Assembly (NCBI GenBank): GCA_963766195.1
Contig: CAVXYY010000005.1
Location: 806,001-870,000, forward strand
Direction of reading: 5' to 3'
From: JAHEFT01 sp963766195
Lineage (GTDB): Bacteria; Pseudomonadota; Gammaproteobacteria; Xanthomonadales; SZUA-36
Length of the DNA: 64,000 bases
Within the stretch, counting starts at the first letter, position 1. Every line of letters starts with the position of its first letter. The notes beneath the pieces were generated by a model, which saw nothing but the letters and a program-made list of their open reading frames with translations, did not search any database and was not told where the DNA came from. The translations under genes were made by a program, and so were the position numbers. Below, piece after piece: positions 1 through 9,914 of the stretch.

Positions 1-3000
1 GCGGCGTGCTGTCGGCCTATCACGACAATTCTGCGGTACTCAGCGGGCCTGAAGGCGATCGTTTTTTCATCGACCCTGAAACGGGGGTTTATTCATGGCG
101 CCACGAAAGCCTGCCTTTTCAGATCAAGGTTGAAACGCACAACCATCCGACCGCGATTTCTCCTTTTCCGGGCGCTGCTACCGGTTCCGGGGGAGAGATC
201 CGTGACGAGGCCGCGACCGGGCGGGGGGCTCGTCCCAAGGCCGGCCTGACCGGCTTTTCGGTGTCGCATCTCGACCTCCCCGGTCTCGAGTTACCCTGGC
301 GCAGCGAATTCGGCAAACCGGACCGCATTGCCAGCCCGCTTGACATCATGACCGAAGGTCCGGTCGGGGGCGCCTCGTTCAATAATGAGTTCGGCCGCCC
401 GGCCCTGTGTGGCTATTTCAGGACGTTCGAGCAGGAAATCGGCGGCCAGACCTGGGGCTATCACAAGCCCATCATGATCGCGGGCGGCATGGGAACGATC
501 CGCGAACAGCATGTCGAAAAACTGCCCCTGCAACCCGGCGCACACATTGTCGTGCTCGGCGGGCCGGCGATGTTGATCGGGCTGGGTGGCGGCGCCGCCT
601 CGTCCGTCGGCAGCGGCCAGGGGCAGGAAGACCTGGATTACGCTTCGGTGCAGCGCGGCAATCCAGAAATGCAACGGCGTTGCCAGGAAGTGATCGACGC
701 CTGCTGGGCGATGGGCGAGAGCAACCCGGTTTTATCGGTGCATGACGTTGGCGCCGGTGGGCTGTCGAACGCGCTGCCTGAACTGCTCAACGATGGCGGG
801 CATGGGGGCAAACTGGAGTTGCGCCGGGTGCCCAGCGCCGATTCTTCCATGTCGCCAATGGAAATCTGGTGCAATGAATCGCAGGAACGCTATGTGCTGG
901 CGATCGAACCCGGCAGCCTCGAGGTTTTCGAAGCGATGTGCCGGCGCGAGCGCTGTCCGTATGCAGTGCTGGGCCAGGCAACGGCCTCAAGGCAACTCGT
1001 GCTCACGGATCAGCTGTTGGGACAGGACCCGGTGGACATGCCACTGGATGTATTGCTCGGCAAGCCGCCGCGCATGTTCCGCACAGCGGAGCGACAGATT
1101 TTCAGTGGCGATGACCTGGATGTCTCCGGGCTGGATCTGTGCGAGTCCCTGCGCAGGGTGCTGCGGTTTCCGTGCGTCGGCAGCAAGTCCTTCCTGGTCA
1201 CGATTGGCGACCGGACCGTCGGTGGCCTGGTGACGCGTGACCAGATGGTCGGCCCCTGGCAAGTACCGGTGGCCGATGCAGCCGTGACCCTGAGCGGTTT
1301 TGCCAGCGATACAGGGGAGGCCATGGCGATGGGTGAGCGAACGCCGCTGGCGGTGCTCAACGCGCCGGCATCCGGGCGGATGGCCGTTGCTGAAGCGGTG
1401 ACCAATCTCGCAGCGGCAGCCATCGATGATATTTCCAGCATCCGGCTTTCGGCGAACTGGATGGCGGCCGCCGGTGAGGCGGGCCAGGAAGGAGCGTTGT
1501 TCGACACGGTAAAAGCGGTGGGCATGGATCTGTGCCCCGAACTGGGTATCGCCATTCCGGTAGGCAAGGACTCCCTGTCCATGAAAACGCTGTGGCGGGA
1601 CGAAACCGGTGAGAGGCGGATGCTGGCCCCGGTTTCCCTGATCGTCTCCGCTTTTGCGCCGGTGGCAAACGTTCATCACTCGCTGACCCCGCAACTCGAT
1701 CTTGACTGCGGAGAGTCGCAGCTGCTCCTTATTGACCTCGGCAACGGACGGGACCGGCTAGGCGGGTCCGCCCTGGCGCAAGTGCATGGGCAGTTTGGAC
1801 GGGAAGTGCCGGACCTGGACCGGCCGCAGCAGTTGAAGAGTTTTTTCAACCTGGTTCAGGCGCTGAACCGGTCCGGTCTGATCCGGGCTTACCACGACCG
1901 TTCTGACGGGGGTGTCGTAACAACCTTGTGCGAAATGGCTTTTGCCTCGCACTGCGGTCTGGAGCTGGATCCCGATGTTCCGCCCGACCGGTTGACAGCG
2001 TTCCTGTTTGCCGAAGAACCCGGCGCCGTGATCCAGGTTCAGGGCCGGCGATTACGCCGAAATGATAGCGCGAATAACGTCTGCCGGCCTCGAGGAAACG
2101 GTCATGAACCTGGGACAGCCAGTGACCGGTTCACGCCTGGTCATACGTTCAGGTGGCCAGATTGTACTGGATGAGTCCTTGCCCGGACTGCAACGTTTGT
2201 GGTCCGAGACCAGCCACCAGGTACAGCGGCGCAGGGACAACCCCGAATGCGCGGACCAGGAACTGGAATCCATCGCTAACTGGGAGGATCCGGGCATGCA
2301 ACCCAGGCTGTCTTTCCCTGCCGGGGAGAATCCCGCGGCGCCTGTGATCATGCGTGGCGCGCGCCCCCGGGTTGCGATCCTGAGGGAACAGGGCGTCAAC
2401 GGCCATGTTGAAATGGCGGCTGCTTTTGACCTGGCCGGGTTCGATGCCACCGACGTTCATATGTCCGATCTTGCGGAGGGTCACACAAGCCTGGACAGTT
2501 TTGCGGGTTTCGCTGCCTGTGGCGGTTTTTCTTTTGGCGACGTGCTGGGGGCGGGAAGAGGGTGGGCCAAATCGATCCTTTTCCATGATGACCTGCGGGA
2601 ACAATTCAGCCGCTTTTTTGTGGACGGTACGAAATTCGCGCTGGGGGTTTGTAATGGCTGCCAGATGCTGGCTGCGCTGAAGGACCTAATTCCTGGAGCC
2701 GGTTCCTGGCCGGAATTTGCCGGCAATCGCTCGGAACAGTTCGAAGGTCGCTTCAGCCTGGTCCGGGTGGAAGATTCGCCTTCGGTTTTCCTCCAGGGAA
2801 TGGCGGGCTCCATCATCCCCGTGGCGACTGCTCACGGTGAGGGGCGGGCGGTGTTCGGCAACATTGATCCTGTTGATGCCCCGGTTGCCCTGCGTTACGT
2901 TGACAGCAGCGGCGAGGCAACGGAACATTATCCCGGGAACCCCAATGGCTCACCGGCGGGAATTACCGGTTTGTGCAATGAGGATGGCCGTGTGACCATC

Positions 3001-3120
3001 ATGATGCCACACCCTGAACGGACCCTCAGGGGGGTTAACTTTTCATGGGCCCCGGGTGAGTGGGGCGATACGTCACCCTGGCGGCGTATGTTCCAGAATG
3101 CCCGTCAGTGGACAGGATAG
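1..3120 (+). CDS. purL: Phosphoribosylformylglycinamidine synthase, 5'-truncated by the window edge, one frameshift
   Basis: PurL converts FGAR, ATP and glutamine to FGAM in purine synthesis in the cytoplasm. About 1,040 residues remain of a protein usually near 1,300 long. The reading frame is open from base 3 and begins inside the protein (VLSAYHDNSA). The synthase part carries VETHNHPTAISPFPGAATG and HDVGAGGLSNALPEL. The C-terminal class I glutaminase has the nucleophile segment ALGVCNGCQM (about 2638-2667) and the HPER motif near the end. The frame changes close to 2043: the first frame reads GAVIQVQ and the second continues AGDYAEMIA. Removing one G from the GGG at 2042-2044 restores a continuous protein. 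Identity is certain from motifs and length; whether the shift is a sequencing error or real cannot be proved here, but error is far more likely. Confidence 0.96.
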
Positions 3121-3123
3121 GCT

Positions 3124-3810
3124 ATGGTTGAAGAAACTGACAGAGTGTTACCAGGCGACGCCAAAGAAGAACTCAAGCTCAGTGAATTGCTGATCCTGGC
3201 ATCCATGTGGATGCTGTTCGGCTTCATGCTGTGGTTTTACCTTTCGGCCTTTCATGGCGCGCCGGCCCGGCTCGCCTCCGAAGCCATACTGAGCCATATC
3301 CTCGGGAGTGACTTCAGCCGGATCATTGTCGAGCCAAACCAGAATTTCCTTTTCCAGGTAGAGACTCAAATCCAGTTCACGTTTCGCGATGGATCGACCG
3401 ATGCGCTCGGATTTATCGTAAATCCGTTGATTTTCAGCTATGGATTGCCCCTGCTGTTCGGCCTGGTCATGGGATCGGACGTCAGCTGGCTGAGAAAATT
3501 TGTCATCATGCTGACGGGATACGTCGTGATTACCGGGGTCCAGATATGGGGTGTGGTGTGGGAGTCGCTGAAGATGCTGGCGTTCAATTTCGGTGAGCAG
3601 ACCCATGCGATTGTGCTGTCACACGGTGTGTCGGACGCTTCCATCGCGCTGGGTTATCAACTGGGCACATTGATTTTTCCGGCCCTGGCGCCGATCTTCG
3701 TCTGGGTTCTGAGTAACCGACCGCTGGTGGAACAGTTTGTCGGGTGGCAGGTGGGGCAGATTCGCCGGAAAGCGGAACTGATCATTCGTCCGGGTGTCAG
3801 TGCTGTGTGA
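3124..3810 (+). CDS. Uncharacterised multi-pass membrane protein
   Basis: I do not recognise this 228-residue protein with confidence. It begins three bases after the purL stop. After an acidic N-terminus it has a hydrophobic segment at about residues 20-43, a polar and probably periplasmic stretch (about 50-98) and further hydrophobic segments at roughly 100-120, 125-145 and 180-200, so four membrane passes are plausible. It ends in a short basic tail. No catalytic motif is visible. Its size and topology recall the small membrane proteins that accompany exosortase H, but no exosortase or sorting-signal protein is in the window, so that is only a suggestion. It lies between purL and the type II secretion operon and could be co-transcribed with either. 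Confidence 0.75.
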   Translation: MVEETDRVLPGDAKEELKLSELLILASMWMLFGFMLWFYLSAFHGAPARLASEAILSHILGSDFSRIIVEPNQNFLFQVETQIQFTFRDGSTDALGFIVNPLIFSYGLPLLFGLVMGSDVSWLRKFVIMLTGYVVITGVQIWGVVWESLKMLAFNFGEQTHAIVLSHGVSDASIALGYQLGTLIFPALAPIFVWVLSNRPLVEQFVGWQVGQIRRKAELIIRPGVSAV

Positions 3811-3863
3811 TAATCATTGCTCAATCAATCCCCGGGTTGTAATTCAAGGAAGGGTACTCACAA

Positions 3864-5603
3864 GTGCAGGCAGGCCAGGAAACATTAGAAAACCGTACCG
3901 CGGACCCCGCGCTGGGCTCCGTCATGGAAAATCCTGTCTGCGCATTTCTGCTGGAAAACGACAGGCTGAAATCCCAGGACCTGAAAAAGGCGGTCAGTTA
4001 CCAGGAACAGAATGGCGGCGACCTGGTCACCCTGCTGGTGCGGCTGGGCCTGGTTTCAGAGCGCGACGTGGCGGAGGCCGAAGCCGGACTGCTCGATCTG
4101 CCGCTGATCCGCACCGCGGACTTGCCCGAGGAAGTGCCGGAGTTGCCCGGTATTTCCGTTCGGTACCTGAAACAAAATCTTATCCTGCCGATCGAAGAGT
4201 CCAACGGCGATTTGACCGTGGTCATGGCCAATCCCCGTGACACCTTTGCCCGTAAAGCCCTTTCCATGGCCAGCGGCAAGAACATCATCATCCAGGTTGG
4301 CATTGCGTCCGAAATTGAAAACGGCATTGAGAAGCTGTTCGGCGGCGGACGCAGCGCAATGGGGCAGATCGTTGAGAGCCTCGGCGGTGAAGAGGACGGG
4401 GACATCGAGGATGTTGAGCACCTGCGCGACCTGGCTTCCGAGGCGCCCGTGATCCGCCTCGTGAACCTGATCATGCAACGGGCTGTCGAAGGGCGCGCAT
4501 CCGACATTCATATCGAGCCGTTTGAGAACCGCCTGAAGGTGCGTTACCGGATCGATGGCGTACTGCAGGAAGTGGAGGCCCCGCCGGCGAAATCCACTGC
4601 CGCGGTGATCAGCCGCATCAAGATCATGGCCAAGCTGAATATCGCAGAGCGGCGGCTGCCCCAGGATGGCCGCATCATGCACCGGGTGCAGGGCAAGGAA
4701 CTTGATCTGCGCGTATCGACCGTTCCGACATCGCATGGTGAAAGCGTTGTCATGCGTATTCTCGACCGTGAAAGCGTGGTGCTTGACTTTGATTCACTGG
4801 GATTTGACGCAAAGATCCGGAAAGGATTTGTAAGACAACTGCAAATGCCGCACGGGATCATCCTGGTCACCGGCCCGACCGGTTCCGGTAAAACGACGAC
4901 GCTTTATACAGCGTTGAGCGCCCTGAATACTTCGGAACGAAAAATCATCACGGTGGAAGACCCGGTCGAATACCAACTGGAGGGCATTAACCAGATCCAG
5001 GCCAAGGCTTCGATCGGGCTCGATTTTGCCCACGCGCTGCGGTCCATTGTCCGACAGGATCCGGATGTCATCATGATCGGCGAAATGCGTGACCTCGAAA
5101 CGGCGCGAATCGCAATCCAGTCCGCCCTGACGGGCCATCTCGTGCTGTCGACCATCCATACCAATGACGCGGCAGGCGGGGTGACCCGAATGCTGGACAT
5201 GGGCGTGGAGGATTACCTGCTTACCTCGACGGTGAACGCCATCCTGGCGCAGCGCCTGGTGCGCACGCTGGATCCTACCAGCCGCGAAGCCTACGAGGTG
5301 CTGCCTGAAGTCGCCAGTGAATTGAAACTGGCTGACCTGGTTAAACAGGAGCACTACCAGTTTTACCACGCACGGCCAAGCGAAGAGAACCCGACCGGTT
5401 ATCGCGGCCGCACCACGATCCTCGAGTTGATGGAAATCACCGACCCGGTGCGCCGGCTCGTCATGCGCCATGCCACTTCAGGTGAGTTGCAGGACCAGGC
5501 CGTTGCCGATGGCATGAGAACGATGTACCAGGACGGCTTGCTCAAGTGCCTGGGCGGCGTGACGACGCTCGAGGAAATCCTGCGTGTGACACAGGAATCC
5601 TGA
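3864..5603 (+). CDS. gspE: Type II secretion system ATPase GspE
   Basis: This hexameric cytoplasmic ATPase powers pseudopilus assembly in type II secretion. It is 579 residues long, starting at GTG 3864 behind an AGGAAGGG ribosome site. The N-terminal GspL-binding domain (about 1-150) is followed by the C-terminal ATPase with Walker A GPTGSGKTTT (about 337-346), the Asp-box VEDPVEY (about 364) and Walker B DVIMIGEMRD (about 401). Unusually, the tetracysteine zinc subdomain expected between the ATPase core and the terminal TGYRGRT motif is absent: residues about 455-520 hold no cysteine. It is the first gene of an operon in the Xanthomonas-like E-to-D order and its stop overlaps the gspF start (TGATG). 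The GspE call over PilB rests on context and on the separate pilB at 60411-62134. Confidence 0.95.
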   Translation: MQAGQETLENRTADPALGSVMENPVCAFLLENDRLKSQDLKKAVSYQEQNGGDLVTLLVRLGLVSERDVAEAEAGLLDLPLIRTADLPEEVPELPGISVRYLKQNLILPIEESNGDLTVVMANPRDTFARKALSMASGKNIIIQVGIASEIENGIEKLFGGGRSAMGQIVESLGGEEDGDIEDVEHLRDLASEAPVIRLVNLIMQRAVEGRASDIHIEPFENRLKVRYRIDGVLQEVEAPPAKSTAAVISRIKIMAKLNIAERRLPQDGRIMHRVQGKELDLRVSTVPTSHGESVVMRILDRESVVLDFDSLGFDAKIRKGFVRQLQMPHGIILVTGPTGSGKTTTLYTALSALNTSERKIITVEDPVEYQLEGINQIQAKASIGLDFAHALRSIVRQDPDVIMIGEMRDLETARIAIQSALTGHLVLSTIHTNDAAGGVTRMLDMGVEDYLLTSTVNAILAQRLVRTLDPTSREAYEVLPEVASELKLADLVKQEHYQFYHARPSEENPTGYRGRTTILELMEITDPVRRLVMRHATSGELQDQAVADGMRTMYQDGLLKCLGGVTTLEEILRVTQES

Positions 5604-6818
5604 TGCCGTTATTCGAGTACAAAGCGGTCGCGCCCAGTGGTGAAACGGTGCAGGGAACCATGGATGCCATCTCGGTGGAGATGGTGGTGCTGAAACTGCA
5701 GGAAGCCGGAAACATCCCGCTGCAGGCCAGGGAGTCCGGTACCGGCGGTTTCAGCCTTTCCGCTTTGCGGATGGGACGCCGCGGAATGAATTCGCGCGAG
5801 GTCGGGGAATTCACCCAGCAGTTATCGACGCTGCTGGTCGCCGGACTGCCGCTTGACCGTTCACTCCAGGTCATGCTGGAGCTGACCGAAAATGAGCGGG
5901 TTAAACGAACCGTCAGCGAAATACGCGATCGGGTCCGGGGCGGAGGTAGCCTGTCGGACGCACTTGAAGAGCAGCACGGCGCGTTCAACCGCCTGTTCGT
6001 CAACATGGTCAGGGCAGGCGAAGTGGGCGGCACACTCGATGTCACGCTGACCCGCCTGACCGATTACCTCGAACGTTCGCGCGAACTCAAGGACAGCGTG
6101 ATCTCGGCCCTGATCTACCCCATATTGCTGCTGGTGCTGGCCGCCGGTTCACTGATTCTCCTGCTGGTATACGTGATTCCGCAATTCACCCCCATATTTG
6201 AAGAACTCGGCGGTGATCTGCCGTTTATCACCAAGGTCGTGCTGGGGGTCGGTTCCGTCCTTCAGAATTACTGGTGGGCGCTCATACTGGTGACTTTCCT
6301 GGTGGTGGCCCAGTTCCGGCGCATGCTGGCGGATCCGGAGAAGCGATTTGCATGGGACACGCGCGTGCTCTCGATGAAATGGGTCGGAGACCTGGTCGGA
6401 AAAATTGAAATCGCACGCCTCAGCAGGACGCTGGGCACCCTGCTGAGCAACGGTGTGCCATTGCTCGGGGCACTTTCCATCGCGCGCAATGTCCTAACGA
6501 ATACGGTCTTGAAACAGGATGTCAGCGATTCCTCGCGCGAGGTAAAGACCGGTGGCGGCCTGGCGCATAACCTGGCCAAGGGCGGGCGGTTTCCCCGCCT
6601 GGCGCTGCAAATGATCAGTGTCGGGGAAGAGACCGGGCAGTCTGGATACCATGCTGCTCAAGGTATCGGACACCTACGATATGGAAGTTCGCAACACGAT
6701 CGACCGCCTGTTGTCGATTTTTACGCCGGTGGTCACGCTGTTCCTGGCGCTGCTGATTGGCACGATTGTGCTTTCGGTGCTGGTGGCCATACTGAGCATC
6801 AACGACCTGGTCGGCTGA
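5603..6818 (+). CDS. gspF: Type II secretion inner-membrane platform protein GspF, one frameshift
   Basis: GspF is the polytopic platform protein that couples GspE to the growing pseudopilus. About 404 residues result if one frameshift near 6651 is repaired, which is the normal family length. The ATG at 5603 overlaps the gspE stop and the protein opens MPLFEYKAVAPSGE. Two GspF repeats are visible, each with a conserved NMVRAGEVGGTLD-type or MISVGEETGQ-type motif, and three membrane segments lie near residues 170-190, 220-240 and 370-395. The first frame reads SVGEETGQ and then goes wrong; the next frame supplies LDTMLLKVSDTYD, exactly as the family requires. One extra base around 6650 explains it. 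Confidence 0.93.
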
Positions 6819-6879
6819 GCACGCTAGCCGGTCGGGCCGGGTGTACCGAGGGAATAATGAAATCAGGGATTTGGACAAT

Positions 6880-7317
6880 ATGAAAGTGATGAAAGCGAAA
6901 GGCGGATTCCGCCACCAAGAGAAATATCGCGGTTTTACGCTGGTTGAGTTGTTGCTGGTGCTGGTCATCCTGGCCCTGATCGGCGGGCTGGTGCTGCCCG
7001 GAATTATCGGCAAGGCCGAGGGCGCCAAGGTCAAGGCTGCCGGTTCGCAGATCAACCGGCTGGCGATGGCCGTGGAAAGTTACTACCTCGATACCGGAAT
7101 CACGCCGGACAGCCTGGACGACCTGGTCACCGAGTCCGGCGATGTGCCGGGCTGGAACGGTCCTTATGTCAAGGCGTCCAGCCTGAAAGACCCCTGGGGC
7201 CGGGAGTACGTCTATGACTATCCGGGTGAGCATGGTGACTTTGATATCTACTCGCTGGGCGCCGATGGACAGCCCGGTGGTGAAGACAAGAACGCGGATA
7301 TCAACAGTTGGGATTAA
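6880..7317 (+). CDS. gspG: Major pseudopilin GspG
   Basis: GspG is the main subunit of the type II secretion pseudopilus. From ATG 6880 it is about 145 residues, typical of the family. The prepilin cleavage and methylation site is clear: RG then FTLVELLLVLVIL, with the conserved Glu at +5 and a hydrophobic helix. The mature part has the family's YYLDTG and PWGREYVYDYPG motifs and the C-terminal calcium-loop region FDIYSLGADG. PilD encoded at 58296-59160 is the probable processing peptidase. ATG 6889 is an alternative start that would only shorten the leader. It is preceded by gspF with a 61-base gap and followed by gspH. Confidence 0.95.
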   Translation: MKVMKAKGGFRHQEKYRGFTLVELLLVLVILALIGGLVLPGIIGKAEGAKVKAAGSQINRLAMAVESYYLDTGITPDSLDDLVTESGDVPGWNGPYVKASSLKDPWGREYVYDYPGEHGDFDIYSLGADGQPGGEDKNADINSWD

Positions 7318-7819
7318 GACTCCAGTTCGCAACGGCCTGTCCATAGCCGTCTCGTTGGTACCGAAAGGCCCAAGCCTGTCAGTAGCCGGGTTTACCCTGG
7401 TCGAAATGCTGGTCGTGCTGGTCATTGTTGCCATGATGCTGACGCTGGTCGGCACATCCATTTCCCGCAATATCAGCGGCGCCGAAATGCGGGTGGCCGC
7501 CGGCAAGGTAGCCGCCGGACTTCGTTATACACGCACGCAGGCGATTCTGAAGAAAAGCGAGCAGGTGTTCCTGATGGATACCGAGGAACTCACCTTCCAG
7601 GCCGCAGAGCGAAAACCCGAAAAATTACCCGAAGGGATGAAGGTCGAATTGAATACTGCGCGATCAGAACTGACGTCGGAAACTGCCGGTGGAATCCGTT
7701 TCTATCCGGACGGGGGTTCAACCGGCGGCAATGTTCGCCTCGAGGCCAATGGACGCGTCTACAGGGTCAACGTGGCCTGGTTGACCGGCGAGGCTTCGGT
7801 CGAAAGGCCGGATGACTGA
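7280..7819 (+). CDS. gspH: Minor pseudopilin GspH
   Basis: This is a minor pseudopilin of the type II secretion tip complex. The prepilin signature AG then FTLVEMLVVLVIVAMML is unambiguous, and position between gspG and gspI identifies it as GspH. The start is uncertain. GTG 7280 gives about 179 residues with a 34-residue leader and overlaps the gspG end. TTG 7355 gives a more normal leader of about 13 residues but lacks a good ribosome site. The mature domain has the GspH pattern of a helix followed by beta-rich sequence ending in VRLEANGRVYRVNV. The last bases overlap gspI. Confidence 0.87.
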   Translation: MKTRTRISTVGIKTPVRNGLSIAVSLVPKGPSLSVAGFTLVEMLVVLVIVAMMLTLVGTSISRNISGAEMRVAAGKVAAGLRYTRTQAILKKSEQVFLMDTEELTFQAAERKPEKLPEGMKVELNTARSELTSETAGGIRFYPDGGSTGGNVRLEANGRVYRVNVAWLTGEASVERPDD

Positions 7820-8289
7820 TGTGAAAAGCGTGCGACGGAAACAAGCCAGACGATGTTCCCCCGGACTGCCCGGCCGCGGGCGGGGGTTCACACTGCTCGA
7901 ACTGCTGCTGGCCTTTGTCGTCTTCACGCTGAGTTTCGCAACGGTGCTGGAAATCCTTTCCGGTTCCATGCGCAATACGGTCAGGGCGCGGCACTACTCC
8001 GAAGCCGCGCTGACGGCGCAGTCGCTGATGGACCAGGTGGGGTTGGAAATACCTCTGCAGGCCGGATCTTTCGCCAATGGAGAGGCGGGTGAGTACCAGT
8101 GGGAAATCGATATCCAGGACTTACTCCGGTGACGCTGAGAACACGCACAGCGTGGAGTTGGCTGAATTGACCGGGATCACGCTGTTACAGGTTGACCTGG
8201 CCATTTCCTGGGGAAAACCGCCGCGGGAGCAGACCCGCTATTTCAGCACGATCAAGGCGGTGTTGTCCCAGGAGGAGGATCAACCGTGA
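7812..8289 (+). CDS. gspI: Minor pseudopilin GspI, one frameshift
   Basis: GspI is a minor pseudopilin that initiates the pseudopilus tip with GspJ and GspK. ATG 7812 overlaps the end of gspH. The leader ends RGRG then FTLLELLLAFVVFTLSFA, a good prepilin peptidase site. The first frame stops after WEIDIQDLL; the following frame continues YSGDAENTHSVELAELTG and VDLAISWG to a stop at 8289. One extra T near 8121 accounts for the break, giving about 158 residues. The AQSLMDQVG segment after the helix is typical of GspI. Confidence 0.88.
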
Positions 8290-8989
8290 AGCGCGCAGCC
8301 GGTTTTACCCTGGTCGAAGTGCTGCTCGCCCTGGTGCTGATGAGCATGTTGCTCGCCCTGGCCTACGGCGGATTGACGAGCCTCGACCCGGGCCACGGAC
8401 AAAGGCCAGGCGATTCTCGAAGCAAAGCGGCCGGATCCGGATGGCGCACCAGTTCGTCCGGAAACAATTGAACCAGATGGCGTTTTTGGGCTTTGCTGAA
8501 AATGAAACTGATGGCACTCGCATCGTGTTCGAAGGGGATGCAAACAAAATACGATTTGTCGCGCCGATGCCGGGATACCTCGGATTCGGCGGGCCACAGG
8601 TACAGGAACTGGCGCTGGTCCCCGGAGAAGATGGCGAGGAGTTGGTCCTGTCGCATGCCTTGTTGCAGGGATTTGAAGAGCAGAACCTCTATCAGCGCGA
8701 TCCGATTGTCCTGGTCGATAAAATCGAATCCGCAGAGTTCAGCTTTCTTGGCAGGGACGAACAAGGGGAGTTGACCACCTGGGTCAGCCAGTGGGATCAG
8801 CCCAGTGAATTACCCGCCTCCGTTTCGCTCGATATCGAGTTCACCGGGGACGTCTATCTGAAATGGCCTTTACTGACCGCATCCGTGCGGGTTGATTCAT
8901 CGGCCCTTGATGGCCTGCTTCAGGCTAACCAGCCGACTTACAAACAAACCATCCAGGACATGATCAACCGGCGGGGGGACCGGAATTGA
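8286..8989 (+). CDS. gspJ: Minor pseudopilin GspJ, two frameshifts
   Basis: GspJ is a minor pseudopilin of the tip complex. The start ATG-like codon at 8286 (GTG) overlaps the gspI stop, and the leader is very short: MKRAAG then FTLVEVLLALVLMSMLL. Two +1 shifts break it. Near 8379 the frame must change to give STRATDKGQAILEA, and near 8425 again to give GRIRMAHQFVRKQL, after which the frame is open to 8989. The repaired product is about 233 residues, normal for GspJ. The remaining sequence has the beta-rich GspJ core with LSHALLQGFEEQ and FSFLGRDEQG. Confidence 0.88.
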
Positions 8990-9907
8990 GCAGGTACAGA
9001 AAACGCTCTTTGCAGCCTGTCACGCGCAGGCTACAGCAGGGTATTGCACTGGTCATCGTGCTCTGGATCCTGCTGCTGGTGACGATATCCACCGGTTCCT
9101 ATACGCTGATGGCCCGGATGGATCAATTGGAAGCCCACACGGTGATTTCCAGCACGCGTGCGAGGATGGCCGCCGAATCCGGAATCAACCTTGCCGTGCT
9201 GGGGTTGCGGGATCCCGATGAGCTGACGAGGCTGGTTGCGGACGGGCGGCCGTACCTGTTCCAGGTCCAGGACGTGGCGGTAGAAGTCGCATGTCACCGA
9301 TGAACGGGGCAAGGTCGACATCAACTCCGTTGACGAGCAAACATTACTGAACCTGTTTGAGGGTAATGGGCTGGACCAGGACCAGGCCGTCACGCTGGCC
9401 GCGGCAGTGCTTGACTGGTCCGATGCGGACGAGATCGAACGGGCCAACGGCGCGGAGCTTCCCGCTTACGAGTCGCTGGGGCTCGAAGCCGGTCCTGGAA
9501 ACCGTCCGTTCCTGATGATCGAAGAAGTGTTGCAGGTCCTGGGTATGCCCTGGGAGTTGTTCCAGAAGATGGAACCGGGGTTGACCGTGTTTTCCGAATC
9601 AGGAATTCCCGACCCTGCGTTTGCGCCGCTGGAAGCGCTGTTGGCCCTGCCGGACATGACCGAAGAGGAGGCGACGGAATTTATCGAACAAAGGCAGTCA
9701 CAGGATACGACATCAGGCGTCGGACTGGCCCTCCCCAATGGCCAGGTGGCCATGGCGCGCGGGCGGGGGCTAACGTATAGTGTCCTCGCTAAAGCGACCT
9801 TGCCCAACGGCATCTGGGACCAGGTAGAAGCGACGATCCGGCTGGGCGGCAGCAGGGAAGGACTGCCTTACAAGGTGCTACGCTGGCGCGAAGGATTCCA
9901 TAACTGA
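8986..9907 (+). CDS. gspK: Minor pseudopilin GspK, one frameshift
   Basis: GspK caps the pseudopilus tip and carries a large extra alpha-helical domain. The product is about 306 residues after repair. The leader is long and the pseudopilin site is the GspK type, QQG then IALVIVLWILLLVT, which lacks the usual Glu at +5 as expected for GspK. The frame changes near 9292: VEVA is followed in the next frame by VTDERGKVDINSVDEQTLLNL, a hallmark of GspK. The helical domain contains VLDWSDADEIE. It overlaps the end of gspJ and precedes gspL by seven bases. Confidence 0.9.
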
Positions 9908-9914
9908 GAACACC

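Noticed and set aside
6..3120. purL as two separate genes
   Set aside because: Both parts align in order with one protein and a single extra G in the GGG at 2042-2044 joins them.
3811..3863. Sigma-70 promoter for gspE (TTGCTC with TGTAAT)
   Set aside because: The spacing is only 15 bases and both boxes are weak.
4056..4736. Long minus-strand open frames opposite gspE, gspD, ribBA, ftsW, murC and others
   Set aside because: These are antisense shadows of GC-rich coding sequence; none has a family motif, and each lies opposite a well-supported gene.
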